This document shows positions 52,878 through 63,975 of a DNA stretch of 64,000 bases, in pieces. How positions within the stretch are numbered: the stretch's first letter is position 1; each line of letters starts with the position of its first letter. The position numbers and the translations under genes are program-made. The DNA is from Marinobacter sp. 1-4A (lineage in GTDB: Bacteria > Pseudomonadota > Gammaproteobacteria > Pseudomonadales > Oleiphilaceae): NCBI RefSeq assembly GCF_016597725.1, contig NZ_VCGY01000008.1, positions 88,999 through 152,998 of the forward strand, written 5' to 3'. The notes below the pieces were generated by a model. It did no database searches. It was not told the origin of the DNA and saw only the letters and a program-made list of their open reading frames with translations.

Positions 52878-53711
52878 TTACTCGTCGCCAATAAGTCCGA
52901 AGGTGATTACGCTGGAGAGCGAGCGGTTTTCGCGCTTTAGTAAGTTGGCTTCAAATTCGCCCTTGCTGTTGAAAGCATCGCTCTTGGGGAAGTTCTGACG
53001 CAAAAGCGCTACAGCATCTTGAGAACCTTTTTTGAATTTCAGGAAATCAAAGGTCTCAGCAAGAATAATCAAAGCCTCTTCAACCGCTGGTGAGGTAGGG
53101 TAGTTCTCGAGTATGTAGCGTGCCCGGTTATTGGCCGCCACATAGGCTTCGCGCTTGATGTAGTAGCGCGCAGCATGAAGTTCCAGTTCTGCCATACGGT
53201 TGCGCACGGCGATCATACGCTGGCGAGCGTCGGCAGCGTATTCGCTTTCAGGGTAACGGTTTAATAGTTCACTGAAATCGCGAAATGCCTGCAGTTGTTC
53301 CCCTGCATCTCTGGCGGCTACGTCAATTGCAAAGTAGCGTGCGGCCAAGCCAATATCTAGGTTATAAGAAGCAAGTCCGCGCATGTAAAGAGCATAATCC
53401 GCATGGTCGCTTTGGGGATTAAGACGCAGGAATCGATCTGCAGCGGCTCTGGAGCCTTCAAGATCAAGGTTTTGGTAGCGGGCATAGATAAGGTCAAGCT
53501 GGGCCTGTTCAGCGTAGCGGCCAAATGGATAGTAGGTTTCTAACGAATCGAGGTTTTCCTCGGCTTCGTTGAAGTTGCCGGAGTTCATTGCCTGACGGGC
53601 ATTGTCGTAATAGGTTTTTTCCGGAAGCACTTCCTCCTGCTTGTTGGACGCGCAGGCGCTGATCAGGACGACCAGTGTGGAAAGTAGCAGTAAACGAAAA
53701 CCTGATCTCAT
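52878..53711 (-). CDS. bamD: Outer-membrane assembly lipoprotein BamD
   Basis: Essential TPR lipoprotein of the BAM complex, which inserts outer-membrane proteins. It has 277 residues. The signal peptide MRSGFRLLLLSTLVVLISAC ends in the lipidated cysteine, and five TPR-type repeats follow (YDNARQAMNSGNFNEAEENLDSL and so on). Start ATG 53711; the frame upstream to 53801 has no family similarity. It is divergent from rluD, the normal arrangement. Confidence 0.97.
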   Translation of the reverse strand: MRSGFRLLLLSTLVVLISACASNKQEEVLPEKTYYDNARQAMNSGNFNEAEENLDSLETYYPFGRYAEQAQLDLIYARYQNLDLEGSRAAADRFLRLNPQSDHADYALYMRGLASYNLDIGLAARYFAIDVAARDAGEQLQAFRDFSELLNRYPESEYAADARQRMIAVRNRMAELELHAARYYIKREAYVAANNRARYILENYPTSPAVEEALIILAETFDFLKFKKGSQDAVALLRQNFPKSDAFNSKGEFEANLLKRENRSLSSVITFGLIGDE

Positions 53712-53844
53712 GCCGGAATCCCGTATAATGTCGATAAATTCGAGTGCGGTATTGTAACGGGGAACTTGCCCTATGTGCAGAGCGCGTCCCGTTTGTTTCA
53801 ATTATTCTGACCGAAACGTAACACACACAGGCCCCGGGGGCTTA

Positions 53845-54822
53845 ATGTCATCTGAAAATCGAATAACTGCCAGTTTTTCTATACCGCCAGAGCTAAGTGA
53901 CCGGCGACTGGATCAGGCAGCCGCTGAGCTTATGCCCGAGCACTCGCGTTCGCGCTTGCAGTCATGGATTCGCAGCGGTGCTTTAACCGTGAACGGAGAG
54001 CCGCGTAAGCCCAAAGATAAGGTGATGCTGAGCGACCAACTGGCCCTTGATGCCGAGCCTGAGGCTCAGGTGACTTGGCAAGCGGAAGCGATCAGTCTGG
54101 ATATTGTTTACGAAGACGAGCATATACTGGTTATCAACAAGCCTGCAGGCTTGGTGGTGCATCCGGCCGCAGGGCACGCAGATGGTACGCTAGTAAATGC
54201 GCTGTTGAACTACGCGCCCGAGGTAGAGAATCTGCCCCGTGCCGGCATCGTCCACCGTCTTGATAAAGATACCTCCGGTATTATGGTGGTGGCGCGCAGC
54301 CTGATTGCTCATACATCGCTAGTGGGTCAGCTGCAGACTCGAACCATGGGTCGCGAATACGAAGCAATCGTAGTAGGCACCCTGACAGGCGGCGCCACGG
54401 TGGACGCGCCGATTGGCCGCCACCCTCATGAGCGAAAGAAAATGGGGGTGGTCAGAAGCGGAAAACCTGCTGTAACTCACTACCGTTTGATTGAGCGTTT
54501 TGCGGCTCATACTCATGTGCGCTGTAAACTTGAAAGCGGTCGCACACACCAGATTCGCGTGCACATGGCCTACGTAAAGCACCCGCTGGTAGGCGACCCG
54601 CTCTACGGCGGTCGCCTTCGTTTGCCCAAGGGCACCACGGAAGAGTTACGTGAAGTACTCTCGGCATTTCACCGGCAAGCACTGCATGCGCGACAGCTCA
54701 CATTGGAGCATCCACAAACCGGAGAAATACTGAGCTGGGATGTGCCCTTGCCAGCGGATTTTGTTGGCTTGTTAGCTGCGCTGCGTAAGCACGTTCAGGA
54801 GTTGGAGAGTGATGAGTTCTGA
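53845..54822 (+). CDS. rluD: 23S rRNA pseudouridine synthase RluD
   Basis: Makes pseudouridines in helix 69 of 23S rRNA (positions 1911/1915/1917 in E. coli). The 325 residues contain an N-terminal S4 domain (RLDQAAAELMPEHSRSRLQSWI) and the synthase domain with the catalytic Asp in GIVHRLDKDTSGIMVVA. Start ATG 53845 (MSSENRITASF). It overlaps pgeF. The order rluD-pgeF-clpB is as in E. coli. Confidence 0.96.
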   Translation: MSSENRITASFSIPPELSDRRLDQAAAELMPEHSRSRLQSWIRSGALTVNGEPRKPKDKVMLSDQLALDAEPEAQVTWQAEAISLDIVYEDEHILVINKPAGLVVHPAAGHADGTLVNALLNYAPEVENLPRAGIVHRLDKDTSGIMVVARSLIAHTSLVGQLQTRTMGREYEAIVVGTLTGGATVDAPIGRHPHERKKMGVVRSGKPAVTHYRLIERFAAHTHVRCKLESGRTHQIRVHMAYVKHPLVGDPLYGGRLRLPKGTTEELREVLSAFHRQALHARQLTLEHPQTGEILSWDVPLPADFVGLLAALRKHVQELESDEF

Positions 54823-55579
54823 GGGGGCTCCGGAGCTATCATTTATCCGCCCGGACTGGCCTGCCCCTTCAAACATATACGCGCTCTGCACGACGCGCCT
54901 AGGCGGGATCAGCGAGCATCCGTGGGGCAGCCTTAACCTTGGTGGGCATGTGGGCGATGAACCTGCCCATGTGCAGGAAAATCGCCTCAGGCTAGCTCGT
55001 GCCTGCGGCCTTCCCAAAGCAGCATTTGGATGGCTGAATCAAGTTCACGGCACAGGTGTTGTGCGATTTCCGCAAAACCAACGAGCGGCGATTCCAGAAG
55101 CCGATGCAAGTTTTACCCACAGGGTTGGGCAAGCCTGCACGATTCTTACAGCAGACTGTTTGCCGGTTATTCTATGCGACCAGAAAGGCACCACAGTTGC
55201 GGCAGCTCACGCTGGCTGGCGCAGTTTATGTTTTGGAGTGCTGGAAAACTTGGTGGCTCGTATGGGACTGCCCGGCAATACCTTGATGGCATGGTTCGGG
55301 CCAGCCATAGGCCCGCAGGTGTTTGAGGTTGGCCCGGAAGTTAGGGTGGCTTTTGTGGAGCGCAACCCTGAAGCTGATGTTGCTTTCAGCTCCATTGGAG
55401 CTCGAGAGGGACGCTATATGGCAGATATTTATCGACTTGCCCGACAACGTCTCGAAAGTCTGGGCGTCCACGAAATCTATGGCGGTAACTTTTGTACGGT
55501 TACCGATTCCCAGCATTTTTACTCCTACCGCCGTGATGGACAAACCGGTCGTATGGCCACCGTTATTTGGAAAACCTGA
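54812..55579 (+). CDS. pgeF: Laccase-domain peptidoglycan editing/purine-nucleoside protein (PgeF/YfiH)
   Basis: A 255-residue LACC1-type protein. The zinc site is indicated by TADCLPVILCD and AAHAGWRSL, with further conserved NLGGHVGDEP and HIYGGNFCTV-like motifs. Relatives are reported both to remove wrong muropeptides from peptidoglycan synthesis and to act on purine nucleosides; the true activity cannot be told here. It overlaps the end of rluD by 11 bases (ATG 54812; GTG 54809 is an alternative). Confidence 0.9.
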   Translation: MSSEGAPELSFIRPDWPAPSNIYALCTTRLGGISEHPWGSLNLGGHVGDEPAHVQENRLRLARACGLPKAAFGWLNQVHGTGVVRFPQNQRAAIPEADASFTHRVGQACTILTADCLPVILCDQKGTTVAAAHAGWRSLCFGVLENLVARMGLPGNTLMAWFGPAIGPQVFEVGPEVRVAFVERNPEADVAFSSIGAREGRYMADIYRLARQRLESLGVHEIYGGNFCTVTDSQHFYSYRRDGQTGRMATVIWKT

Positions 55580-55616
55580 GGCTTGTCAATTTTCTGACGG
55601 TTTTGAGTGTTCCGGC

Positions 55617-55644
55617 CTTGAACTTCCCTTGATAGCCCCTACAT
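55617..55644 (+). promoter_or_regulatory. Heat-shock (sigma-32) promoter of clpB
   Basis: CTTGAA (55617-55622), 13 bases, then CCCCTACAT (55636-55644). This fits the sigma-32 pattern CTTGAA-N13-CCCCATnT well and lies 69 bases before clpB, giving a short leader. Confidence 0.75.
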
Positions 55645-55712
55645 TAGTTCTCAATGCAAACCGAATGCGCAATTTCTGATCGCATTTACTGAATAACTCG
55701 GGGAACGAATTC

Positions 55713-58289
55713 ATGAGAATCGACAAGCTCACCAGCCTTTTGCAAACCGCACTGGCGGACGCGCAATCACTGGCCGTTGGCAAAGACCACAACTTTATTG
55801 AACCCATACACCTTATGCAGGCCATGCTTGATCAGCAGGGCAGTTCTATCACCCCGCTTCTCAAGCAAGCGGGTGCTGAGCCCGGTCGTGTGCGACAGGC
55901 AATAGCTCAGGAAATCGAGAACTTGCCAGAAGTGAGCGGCAGTGCCGGCGATGTTGCTATGTCTAACGATATGGGGCGCCTGTTCAATATTGCCGATAAA
56001 TTGGCGCAGAAGCGCAAGGACCAGTTTATTTCTAGCGAACTGCTGCTACTGGCCGCTTTGGAAGACCGGGGCACGCTCGGTCGTGTTTTGCGCGAACAAG
56101 GCGTAGACAAGGCAGCGCTGGAAAAAGCCATTGATGCCGTGCGTGGAGGAGAAAACGTTAGCGATGCGGGTGCAGAGGAAAATCGACAGGCGCTTTCAAA
56201 GTACACCATCGATTTAACAGAGCGGGCGGAAGCCGGGAAGCTTGATCCGGTGATTGGTCGTGATGACGAAATACGTCGCACCATTCAAGTGTTGCAGCGC
56301 CGTCGCAAAAACAACCCGGTACTGATTGGTGAGCCGGGCGTAGGTAAAACTGCTATCGCAGAAGGTTTGGCGCAGCGCATTGTCAATGGAGAAGTGCCCG
56401 AAGGCCTTAAAAATAAACGCGTTTTATCTCTGGATATGGGCTCGCTTATTGCTGGAGCCAAGTTTCGGGGCGAGTTTGAAGAGCGTTTGAAAGCCGTGCT
56501 GAATGAGCTCGCTAAACAGGAAGGCCAGATTATCCTGTTCATTGACGAAATCCATACGGTCGTAGGTGCGGGTAAAGCTGAAGGCTCCATGGATGCAGGC
56601 AACATGCTCAAGCCTGCACTGGCGCGCGGCGAGTTGCACTGCGTTGGCGCAACCACACTGAACGAATACCGTGAGAACATAGAGAAAGACGCTGCGCTGG
56701 AGCGGCGCTTTCAAAAAGTGCTGGTGAACGAACCGAATGAGGAAGATACCGTCGCAATTCTGCGCGGTCTGAAAGAACGTTACGAGGTTCACCACGGTGT
56801 AGAGGTGACCGACGGGGCTATTATTGCCGCGGCCAAGCTCTCCCAGCGTTACATCACGGACCGCCAACTGCCAGACAAGGCTATTGACCTGATCGATGAG
56901 GCTGCCAGCCAAATTCGTATGGAGATGGACTCCAAGCCAGAGCCTCTGGACCGGCTGGAGCGCCGCTTGATTCAACTTAAAATTGAGCGGGAGGCCTTAA
57001 AGAAAGAAACAGACGCAGCGTCAAAGAGGCGCCTTGAGGAGCTTTCCGGTGTTATTCGGGATATAGAGCGCGAATATGCGGATCTTGAGGAAATTTGGAA
57101 TACTGAAAAAGCCGCGTTGCACGGCTCTCAGAAGATTAAGAGCCAGTTGGAGCAAGCCCGTATCGATTTAGAAACGGCCCGTCGCGCAGGCGACCTGGGT
57201 AGAATGTCCGAGTTGCAGTATGGGCGCATTCCAGAGTTGGAGCGTCAACTCGATATGGCCAGTCAGGCTGAGATGATGGAGATGAAACTCCTACGCAATC
57301 GGGTCACTGACGAAGAAATTGCTGAAGTTGTTTCTAAGTGGACTGGCATTCCGGTATCCCGAATGCTGGAAGGTGAGCGCGACAAGCTTATGCGTATGGA
57401 AGACGCGCTGCATGATCGTGTAATCGGTCAGAATGAAGCGGTGGAGGCCGTATCGAACGCCGTGCGTCGTTCCCGTGCAGGGCTTGCAGATCCCAATCGG
57501 CCAAATGGTTCGTTTCTGTTCCTTGGGCCAACCGGTGTCGGTAAAACGGAGCTGTGCAAGTCACTTGCTTCATTCCTCTTCGATACTGACGACGCCATGG
57601 TGCGGATTGATATGTCGGAGTTTATGGAGAAGCATTCCGTTGCCCGCCTGATTGGTGCGCCCCCTGGATATGTTGGCTATGAGGAAGGCGGATACCTTAC
57701 GGAAGCGGTTCGTCGTCGCCCGTATTCCGTGCTTCTACTGGATGAAGTCGAAAAGGCGCACCCGGATGTCTTCAATATTTTGCTGCAAGTGCTGGATGAT
57801 GGTCGCTTAACGGATGGGCAGGGCCGAACGGTGGATTTCCGGAATACGGTTATCGTGATGACGTCCAATCTGGGTTCGGGGATCATTCAGCAAAAAGCTG
57901 GAGAAGAGAACTACGAAGCTATGAAGAGCGCGGTCATGGAAGAGGTGGGAGCCCACTTCCGTCCGGAGTTTATTAATCGGGTAGATGAAGTGGTTGTGTT
58001 CCATCCGCTGGCGGGAAGCCAGATTCACGGCATCGCCAAAATCCAGATAGAAATTCTGAATAAGCGGCTGCAGGAACAGGGTGTTAAGCTGGAACTCGAT
58101 GCAGCTGCGCTGGACTTGCTGGCGGAAGTGGGATACGACCCGGTTTATGGCGCCCGTCCGCTGAAAAGAGCCGTCCAGAGAATGATTGAAAACCCATTGG
58201 CGCAAAGGTTGTTGCAGGGCGATTTTATCTCTGAAGATACAATCCTTGCTACGGCGAGTGACGGTAAGCTGGTATTCAACAAAGCTTAA
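55713..58289 (+). CDS. clpB: Disaggregase ClpB
   Basis: AAA+ chaperone that dissolves protein aggregates with DnaK. The 858 residues have the N domain, two NBDs (Walker [10 protein letters not shown] and GPTGVGKTE; Walker B ILFIDEIH and LLLDEVEK) and the coiled-coil middle domain (about 400-525) that sets ClpB apart from ClpA/ClpC. At the place where E. coli starts the short ClpB form from an internal GTG, the valine codon here is GTT (56157-56159), although a GGAGGA-like site precedes it. So only the long form is likely from that site. Confidence 0.98.
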   Translation: MRIDKLTSLLQTALADAQSLAVGKDHNFIEPIHLMQAMLDQQGSSITPLLKQAGAEPGRVRQAIAQEIENLPEVSGSAGDVAMSNDMGRLFNIADKLAQKRKDQFISSELLLLAALEDRGTLGRVLREQGVDKAALEKAIDAVRGGENVSDAGAEENRQALSKYTIDLTERAEAGKLDPVIGRDDEIRRTIQVLQRRRKNNPVLIGEPGVGKTAIAEGLAQRIVNGEVPEGLKNKRVLSLDMGSLIAGAKFRGEFEERLKAVLNELAKQEGQIILFIDEIHTVVGAGKAEGSMDAGNMLKPALARGELHCVGATTLNEYRENIEKDAALERRFQKVLVNEPNEEDTVAILRGLKERYEVHHGVEVTDGAIIAAAKLSQRYITDRQLPDKAIDLIDEAASQIRMEMDSKPEPLDRLERRLIQLKIEREALKKETDAASKRRLEELSGVIRDIEREYADLEEIWNTEKAALHGSQKIKSQLEQARIDLETARRAGDLGRMSELQYGRIPELERQLDMASQAEMMEMKLLRNRVTDEEIAEVVSKWTGIPVSRMLEGERDKLMRMEDALHDRVIGQNEAVEAVSNAVRRSRAGLADPNRPNGSFLFLGPTGVGKTELCKSLASFLFDTDDAMVRIDMSEFMEKHSVARLIGAPPGYVGYEEGGYLTEAVRRRPYSVLLLDEVEKAHPDVFNILLQVLDDGRLTDGQGRTVDFRNTVIVMTSNLGSGIIQQKAGEENYEAMKSAVMEEVGAHFRPEFINRVDEVVVFHPLAGSQIHGIAKIQIEILNKRLQEQGVKLELDAAALDLLAEVGYDPVYGARPLKRAVQRMIENPLAQRLLQGDFISEDTILATASDGKLVFNKA

Positions 58290-58309
58290 GATGGGGCGCT
58301 AAGAAAGTA

Positions 58310-58343
58310 ATAACGGGGCAGGACTTGGGTTCTGCCCCGTTAT
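58310..58343. terminator. Bidirectional hairpin between clpB and the DUF4124 gene
   Basis: ATAACGGGGCAG (58310-58321) and CTGCCCCGTTAT (58332-58343) are a perfect 12-bp pair with a 10-nt loop at the convergence of two genes. No clear T-run follows, so strength is uncertain. Confidence 0.7.
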
Positions 58344-58361
58344 CGTATCTAGAATAAAAAA

Positions 58362-58826
58362 CTAGGGTTGGCTCTCTGGCTCGCAGCTTTTAGCGGCAAT
58401 TTCTTCCAGCTTCTTGCGCTGCTCTTCGATTTCCTCTGGCGTTAAATAACGCATCTCCCCGTTCTCTTCGATCCGTATACGTGCGTTGTTCTGGATGACT
58501 TCCAGATTAGAGCGGGCCGTTTCGCAGTTTGCCTCGCGTTGCTTGCGACGAGCAGCCTCAACGGCGCTTTCTTTTTCGCGCTCCGCTTCTTTCCTTTTTT
58601 GCTCTTCAAGTTCACCAAGGCGCTCTTGAGGGGTGGGCCTGTTGTTGCTGGCTGCGGATGATGTGCCAGAGCGCACGTTGACGGTCTCGGAGTTGGACCC
58701 CACAGGCTGGCGGTCGCCAAAATGGGTAACACCATCTTCGTCTGTCCATTTGTATACCGAGGCGCTCATTGCAACGCTGGGAGCTACGGCGATTAATAGT
58801 GTCAGCATCAGGGCTTTTCTGTTCAT
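58362..58826 (-). CDS. DUF4124-domain exported protein
   Basis: A 154-residue protein with signal peptide MNRKALMLTLLIAVAPSVAMSA and the DUF4124 signature SVYKWTDEDGVTHFGDRQPVGS, which is found in many proteobacterial exported proteins of unknown role. The rest is a long charged helix, probably coiled coil (LGELEEQKRKEAEREKESAVE). ATG 58826 is chosen because the frame upstream lacks similarity and the signal peptide starts here. Function unknown. Confidence 0.85.
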   Translation of the reverse strand: MNRKALMLTLLIAVAPSVAMSASVYKWTDEDGVTHFGDRQPVGSNSETVNVRSGTSSAASNNRPTPQERLGELEEQKRKEAEREKESAVEAARRKQREANCETARSNLEVIQNNARIRIEENGEMRYLTPEEIEEQRKKLEEIAAKSCEPESQP

Positions 58827-59057
58827 GGCTCTACTCGTTGTGTGTTCGCTGCTCCCGGGTAGGCTTGCAACCTGAGAAACCGGGCCCATCGTTCTATTTC
58901 GCGTTTGCCTATAATGCCATCTATGGGACGTATTTTCTTCCATCTGGTTCAAAACTCCGCGCCTGAGTGATGCATAATTATGGCAGAGGTTGCGCCAGTA
59001 TGAACACAGAAAGCAAAGGTGGCTATTGACAGGGAGTTTCGCGCTGTCAGAATTACC
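58827..59057. other. Gap between the DUF4124 gene and the ilv promoter
   Basis: No gene is supported in this stretch. A TATAAT at 58910-58915 has no good -35 partner. With the leader that follows, it forms a 518-base region without a protein-coding gene. Confidence 0.5.
59026..59053 (+). promoter_or_regulatory. Putative promoter of ilvIHC
   Basis: TTGACA at 59026-59031 and CAGAAT at 59048-59053, 16 bases apart, the same spacing as the rRNA-type promoters at the right end of the window. It would start RNA near 59060 and give a leader of about 285 bases. Confidence 0.5.
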
Positions 59058-59344
59058 GATTGCCTGAAGACTGGGGCTAATACGGCAGGCAATCCCGTGC
59101 AAGTATCCCCCCGTTATTTACCACACTGAGCGTGCCGCGCATATGTCGCGGAATGGTTGTTGCTTAAATGCAACCCGTCGATTGGCCGTTCTCCGCAACC
59201 CTCAGGAGGGCGGCTGGCCAGGAGACAACCTCTTAACAAGGTGTGGAGCAGCCGGTTCCGCTTTCAAAAGAAGCAGCGAATCCGTGGACCCAGGCAACCG
59301 GGCGTACGCCCGGCTCATTCACTCGTAGAAGAGGGTAGAAAATC
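59058..59344 (+). promoter_or_regulatory. Long structured leader of the ilvIHC operon
   Basis: About 287 bases with a series of hairpins: GATTGCCTG (59058-59066) with CAGGCAATC (59086-59094); CCGCG (59135-59139) with CGCGG (59147-59151); a GGTTG/CAACC stem near 59155-59175; and CCGGGCG (59298-59304) with CGCCCGG (59307-59313), 31 bases before the start. No run of Ile, Val or Leu codons in a short ORF was seen, so a classic attenuator peptide is not supported. It may be a cis-regulatory RNA of unknown type. Confidence 0.45.
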
Positions 59345-61063
59345 GTGGAGTTATTGTCTGGCGCCGATATGCTGATCCGCTCCCTGCAGGATCAAGGGAT
59401 CGAATACATATATGGCTATCCGGGTGGTGCAGCCCTTCATATTTATGATGCGCTGTTCAGGCAGGATGAAGTTAAACACATTCTGGTAAGGCACGAGCAG
59501 GCGGCTGTGCACATGGCCGACGGCTATGCGCGCGCTACGGGCCTTCCAGGAACTGTGCTTGTAACCTCCGGCCCTGGAGCCACCAACACTATTACCGGCA
59601 TTGCTACCGCATTCATGGATTCCATCCCTATGGTGGTTCTGTGCGGGCAGGTTGCGTCTACCCTGATTGGCGAAGATGCTTTTCAGGAAACGGACATGAT
59701 GGGTGTTTCCCGGCCGGTTGTTAAACACAACCTCAGTGTTCGCCACCCTTCGGAAATCCCGGAAATTATCCGCAAGGCTTATTATATCGCCTCGACCGGT
59801 CGCCCCGGGCCTGTTGTTGTCGATATTCCCAAAGATATGACAGCACCGAATGAGCGCTTCGAATACGCTTATCCGAAAAAGATAAAGTTGCGCTCTTATA
59901 GTCCGGCCATACGCGGTCATGCTGGCCAGATCAAGAAAGCTGTCGATATGATGCTGGCAGCCCGTCGTCCCATAATATACGCCGGTGGCGGTGTTATTCT
60001 GGGGAAGGCCTCTGGTCAGTTGACGGAGCTGGTACGCAAGCTGGGGTACCCGATTACTAACACCCTAATGGGTATTGGTTGTTACCCTGCCAGCGACAAG
60101 CAGCATCTCGGCTGGCTAGGCATGCACGGAACCTATGAAGCCAATATGGCGATGCACCACTCGGATCTTATTCTCGCGGTAGGCGCGCGATTTGATGATC
60201 GAGTAACAAACGCAACTGAAAAGTTTTGCCCGGGTGCGCGCATCATTCATATCGATATTGATCCGGCATCCATCTCCAAAACCATTGACGCCGACGTTCC
60301 TATCGTTGGGCCGGTTGATGCGGTTCTCAAAGAAATGCTCGCACTGGTAAAAGACAGCAAGGAAAAACCAGACGCAGAGGCACTGGCCTCTTGGTGGAAG
60401 CAGATCGACGAATGGCGTGCATTCCACGGTATGCGCTACGAAACCAGTCCGGATGTCATTAAGCCGCAAGAAGTGATCGAAATGCTGCACCGTCTCACTA
60501 ACGGGGATGCGTTTGTTACGTCTGACGTCGGGCAGCATCAGATGTTCGCTGCCCAATATTACAAGTTTGATAAACCCAATCGCTGGATTAACTCTGGTGG
60601 TCTTGGAACCATGGGTTTCGGCTTGCCAGCGGCAATGGGCATTAAGCTCACCCATCCAGATGACGAAGTTTTGTGTATCACCGGTGAGGGCAGTATCCAG
60701 ATGAATATTCAGGAGCTCTCTACCTGTAACCAGTACAAGTTGCCGGTAAAGATCATCAACCTGAATAATCAGGCTTTGGGCATGGTGAAACAGTGGCAAG
60801 ACATGAATTATGAGTCCCGCCACTCCCATTCGTACATGGAGTCGTTGCCGGATTTCATCAAGCTTGCTGAAGCTTATGGGCACGTTGGTGTCCGTATCGA
60901 CAAGAAGGAAGACCTTGAGCCGAAATTGAAAGAAGTCTTGGCTATGAAAGACAAGCTTGTCTTTGTGGATATTCAGGTTGACCGCTTTGAGCACGTATAC
61001 CCGATGCAAGTGGCCCGCGGCTGCATGAAAGATATGTGGCTCAGCAAGACGGAGAGGGTGTGA
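59345..61063 (+). CDS. ilvI: Acetolactate synthase large subunit
   Basis: ThDP enzyme that joins two pyruvates, or pyruvate and 2-ketobutyrate, as the first common step of branched-chain amino acid synthesis. The 572 residues have [15 protein letters not shown] with the ThDP-activating Glu, the FAD-binding centre, and the C-terminal [14 protein letters not shown]...[13 protein letters not shown]hDP motif. Start is GTG at 59345 ([14 protein letters not shown]), after a GAGGG site. ilvH follows after two bases. Confidence 0.97.
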   Translation: MELLSGADMLIRSLQDQGIEYIYGYPGGAALHIYDALFRQDEVKHILVRHEQAAVHMADGYARATGLPGTVLVTSGPGATNTITGIATAFMDSIPMVVLCGQVASTLIGEDAFQETDMMGVSRPVVKHNLSVRHPSEIPEIIRKAYYIASTGRPGPVVVDIPKDMTAPNERFEYAYPKKIKLRSYSPAIRGHAGQIKKAVDMMLAARRPIIYAGGGVILGKASGQLTELVRKLGYPITNTLMGIGCYPASDKQHLGWLGMHGTYEANMAMHHSDLILAVGARFDDRVTNATEKFCPGARIIHIDIDPASISKTIDADVPIVGPVDAVLKEMLALVKDSKEKPDAEALASWWKQIDEWRAFHGMRYETSPDVIKPQEVIEMLHRLTNGDAFVTSDVGQHQMFAAQYYKFDKPNRWINSGGLGTMGFGLPAAMGIKLTHPDDEVLCITGEGSIQMNIQELSTCNQYKLPVKIINLNNQALGMVKQWQDMNYESRHSHSYMESLPDFIKLAEAYGHVGVRIDKKEDLEPKLKEVLAMKDKLVFVDIQVDRFEHVYPMQVARGCMKDMWLSKTERV

Positions 61064-61065
61064 TC

Positions 61066-61557
61066 ATGCGTCGAATTATTTCTGTGTTGCTTGAAAACGA
61101 ACCCGGCGCGCTGTCACGTGTGGTTGGGCTGTTTTCACAGCGGAACTACAACATCGAGACCTTAACCGTTGCGCCTACAGAGGATGAGACCTTGTCTCGT
61201 CTCACAGTTACAACGACGGGTTCAGACCGGGTTATCGAGCAGATTACGAAGCAACTCAATAAACTGGTTGAGGTGGTCAAGCTGGTAGACCTGACAGAAG
61301 GTCCCCACATCGAACGCGAACTGATGCTGATCAAGCTGAAGGCAACCGGTTCCCAGCGTGCTGAGATTAAGCGCACTGTGGATATATTCCGAGGCCAGAT
61401 TGTCGACGTCACCAGTTCGGTTTATACCGTCCAATTGGCAGGGGCCAGCGATAAGCTTGACGGTTTTGTTCAGGCGATCGGAACGTCAGGTGTGCTTGAA
61501 GTGGTGCGGTCCGGGGTTTCCGGGATCGCCAGAGGCGAGAAGGTTTTGAGCCTTTAA
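61066..61557 (+). CDS. ilvH: Acetolactate synthase small (regulatory) subunit
   Basis: Regulatory subunit that raises activity of IlvI and confers valine inhibition. The 163 residues carry an N-terminal ACT domain (RRIISVLLENEPGALSRVVGLF, RNYNIETLTVAPTED) and the C-terminal regulatory domain. ATG 61066 with GGAGAGGG upstream is chosen over the open frame at 61036, which overlaps ilvI. Confidence 0.97.
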   Translation: MRRIISVLLENEPGALSRVVGLFSQRNYNIETLTVAPTEDETLSRLTVTTTGSDRVIEQITKQLNKLVEVVKLVDLTEGPHIERELMLIKLKATGSQRAEIKRTVDIFRGQIVDVTSSVYTVQLAGASDKLDGFVQAIGTSGVLEVVRSGVSGIARGEKVLSL

Positions 61558-61612
61558 ATTATTTATCCATTACGAACGATTTGGCCTCCTGAAAGGCCAT
61601 CACACATCATAG

Positions 61613-62638
<1,026 letters not shown>

Positions 62639-62664
62639 GCGACGTTCCGTTTGGTTTAATGAAG

Positions 62665-62688
62665 CGCGGCCCGAGTGGCCGCGTTTTT
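62665..62688 (+). terminator. Rho-independent terminator after ilvC
   Basis: CGCGGCC (62665-62671) pairs with GGCCGCG (62677-62683), then TTTTT (62684-62688). It ends the ilvIHC transcript 40 bases before pssA. Confidence 0.88.
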
Positions 62689-62727
62689 CGTATATACTTC
62701 GCCCAAATACTTTCCGGAGTAGTGGGA

Positions 62728-63576
62728 ATGACTAAAGAAAGAGAAGATACCGAATTGGATCAACGTGCGCGCGAGTCGGAACTTTCGTCCGGTTCAGGAA
62801 GTGAGTGCGATATCGAGCCCGGAGAGGTTGTTGAGGAAGAGCTAGTTGAGGGCGCGCCTGTGCGCAGAAAAGGGATATACCTCCTTCCTAATGCTCTCAC
62901 AACAGCATCATTGTTTTCCGGTTTTTACGCCATTGTTTCAGCTGCGGGCGGTGTCTACGACAACGCTGCCATTGCGATCTTTGTGTCCATGATTTTGGAT
63001 GGGCTTGATGGGCGCGTTGCTCGTATGACTAATACCCAAAGTAAGTTTGGAGAAGAGTACGACAGTCTTGCAGATATGGTGGCGTTTGGCGTCGCACCCG
63101 GGTTTGTCGCATTTTTCTGGTCCCTGAATGGCTTGGATAAAATCGGCTGGGCTGTAACCTTTATATATGTGGCTGGTGCCGCCCTGCGCCTTGCGCGGTT
63201 CAATACGCAAATCGGCTCGGTCGATAAAAAGTACTTTGTAGGCTTACCTAGTCCTGCGGCGGCTGCGTGCGTTGCAGGTCTAGTGTGGTGTTTTCATGCC
63301 TACGACCCGGCTGCTTGGCTTACGTTCCTCACACTCGTGGTTGTAGGTGGTACTGGAGTGCTGATGGTTAGCAATGTGCTGTATCGCAGCTTCAAAGATC
63401 TCGACCTTCGTGGGCGGGTGCCTTTCGCCGCGATACTGTTAGTGGTGTTGATTTTCGTAGTGGTTGCACTGGACCCGGCAACGGTTTTGTTTACCGGCTT
63501 TTTGGTTTACGCCCTGTCTGGGCCGGTTCGTGCGTTGTTTCGGGGCAGGGTGCGCCGGTCGAGCAAGTCCGAATAA
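62728..63576 (+). CDS. pssA: CDP-diacylglycerol-serine O-phosphatidyltransferase
   Basis: Membrane enzyme that makes phosphatidylserine, the precursor of phosphatidylethanolamine. The 282 residues begin with a strongly acidic 45-residue cytosolic tail (ERESELSSGSGS... EEELVEGAP), then several membrane spans. The CDP-alcohol transferase motif DGRVAR-x8-G-x3-D-x3-D is complete. ATG 62728 (MTKEREDTELD) has GGAG upstream; the open frame before it runs through the ilvC terminator. Confidence 0.93.
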   Translation: MTKEREDTELDQRARESELSSGSGSECDIEPGEVVEEELVEGAPVRRKGIYLLPNALTTASLFSGFYAIVSAAGGVYDNAAIAIFVSMILDGLDGRVARMTNTQSKFGEEYDSLADMVAFGVAPGFVAFFWSLNGLDKIGWAVTFIYVAGAALRLARFNTQIGSVDKKYFVGLPSPAAAACVAGLVWCFHAYDPAAWLTFLTLVVVGGTGVLMVSNVLYRSFKDLDLRGRVPFAAILLVVLIFVVVALDPATVLFTGFLVYALSGPVRALFRGRVRRSSKSE

Positions 63577-63690
63577 TTGGTAACGTGCAGCAATAGTGCT
63601 GAAATGGTACGTTTTTTGTTCGGTTTCCCTCTGGTTTTGGCGTGTTTATAGGTGGAAACCGAAGTTCTTTAGAATTAATTCAAAATGGCG
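63577..63690. other. Gap between pssA and the rRNA-type promoters
   Basis: About 114 bases with no gene and no clear terminator for pssA. It is A/T-rich toward the right end, which could act as an UP-type element for the first promoter. Confidence 0.5.
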
Positions 63691-63718
63691 TTGACAGAAA
63701 TCTGTGTGTCTGTAGAAT
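63691..63718 (+). promoter_or_regulatory. rRNA-type promoter 1
   Basis: TTGACA (63691-63696), 16 bases, TAGAAT (63713-63718), followed by the G/C-rich GCGCATCTCG discriminator. Confidence 0.85.
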
Positions 63719-63822
63719 GCGCATCTCGCTTGAGGGACACACCGGAACAACGGGTGTCTTTGAGAGAGTTAACTGTTTGAAAGTGTTGAAGAAAAAGCTT
63801 TTAAGATTCTTCGAAATAACGG

Positions 63823-63850
63823 TTGACAGGGTTGAGATTCGATGTAGAAT
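63823..63850 (+). promoter_or_regulatory. rRNA-type promoter 2
   Basis: TTGACA (63823-63828), 16 bases, TAGAAT (63845-63850), followed by GCGCCCCTCG. It lies 132 bases after promoter 1 and has the same spacing and G/C discriminator. Confidence 0.87.
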
Positions 63851-63935
63851 GCGCCCCTCGAAATCAAGTATGAGGCAGTCGGTGAGTATCGGTAGTTTTG
63901 GAAGGGAAGCTTCTGAAACGACTTGAAAAAAACGG

Positions 63936-63963
63936 TTGACAAGGCGGCGAGACGATGTAGAAT
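63936..63963 (+). promoter_or_regulatory. rRNA-type promoter 3
   Basis: TTGACA (63936-63941), 16 bases, TAGAAT (63958-63963), followed by ACGCCACCTTG. It is the last of three tandem promoters and lies 113 bases after promoter 2. Confidence 0.85.
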
Positions 63964-63975
63964 ACGCCACCTTGA

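Noticed and set aside
59143..59328. Small open frame as an ilv leader peptide
   Set aside because: It lacks a run of Ile, Val or Leu codons and has no clear ribosome-binding site.
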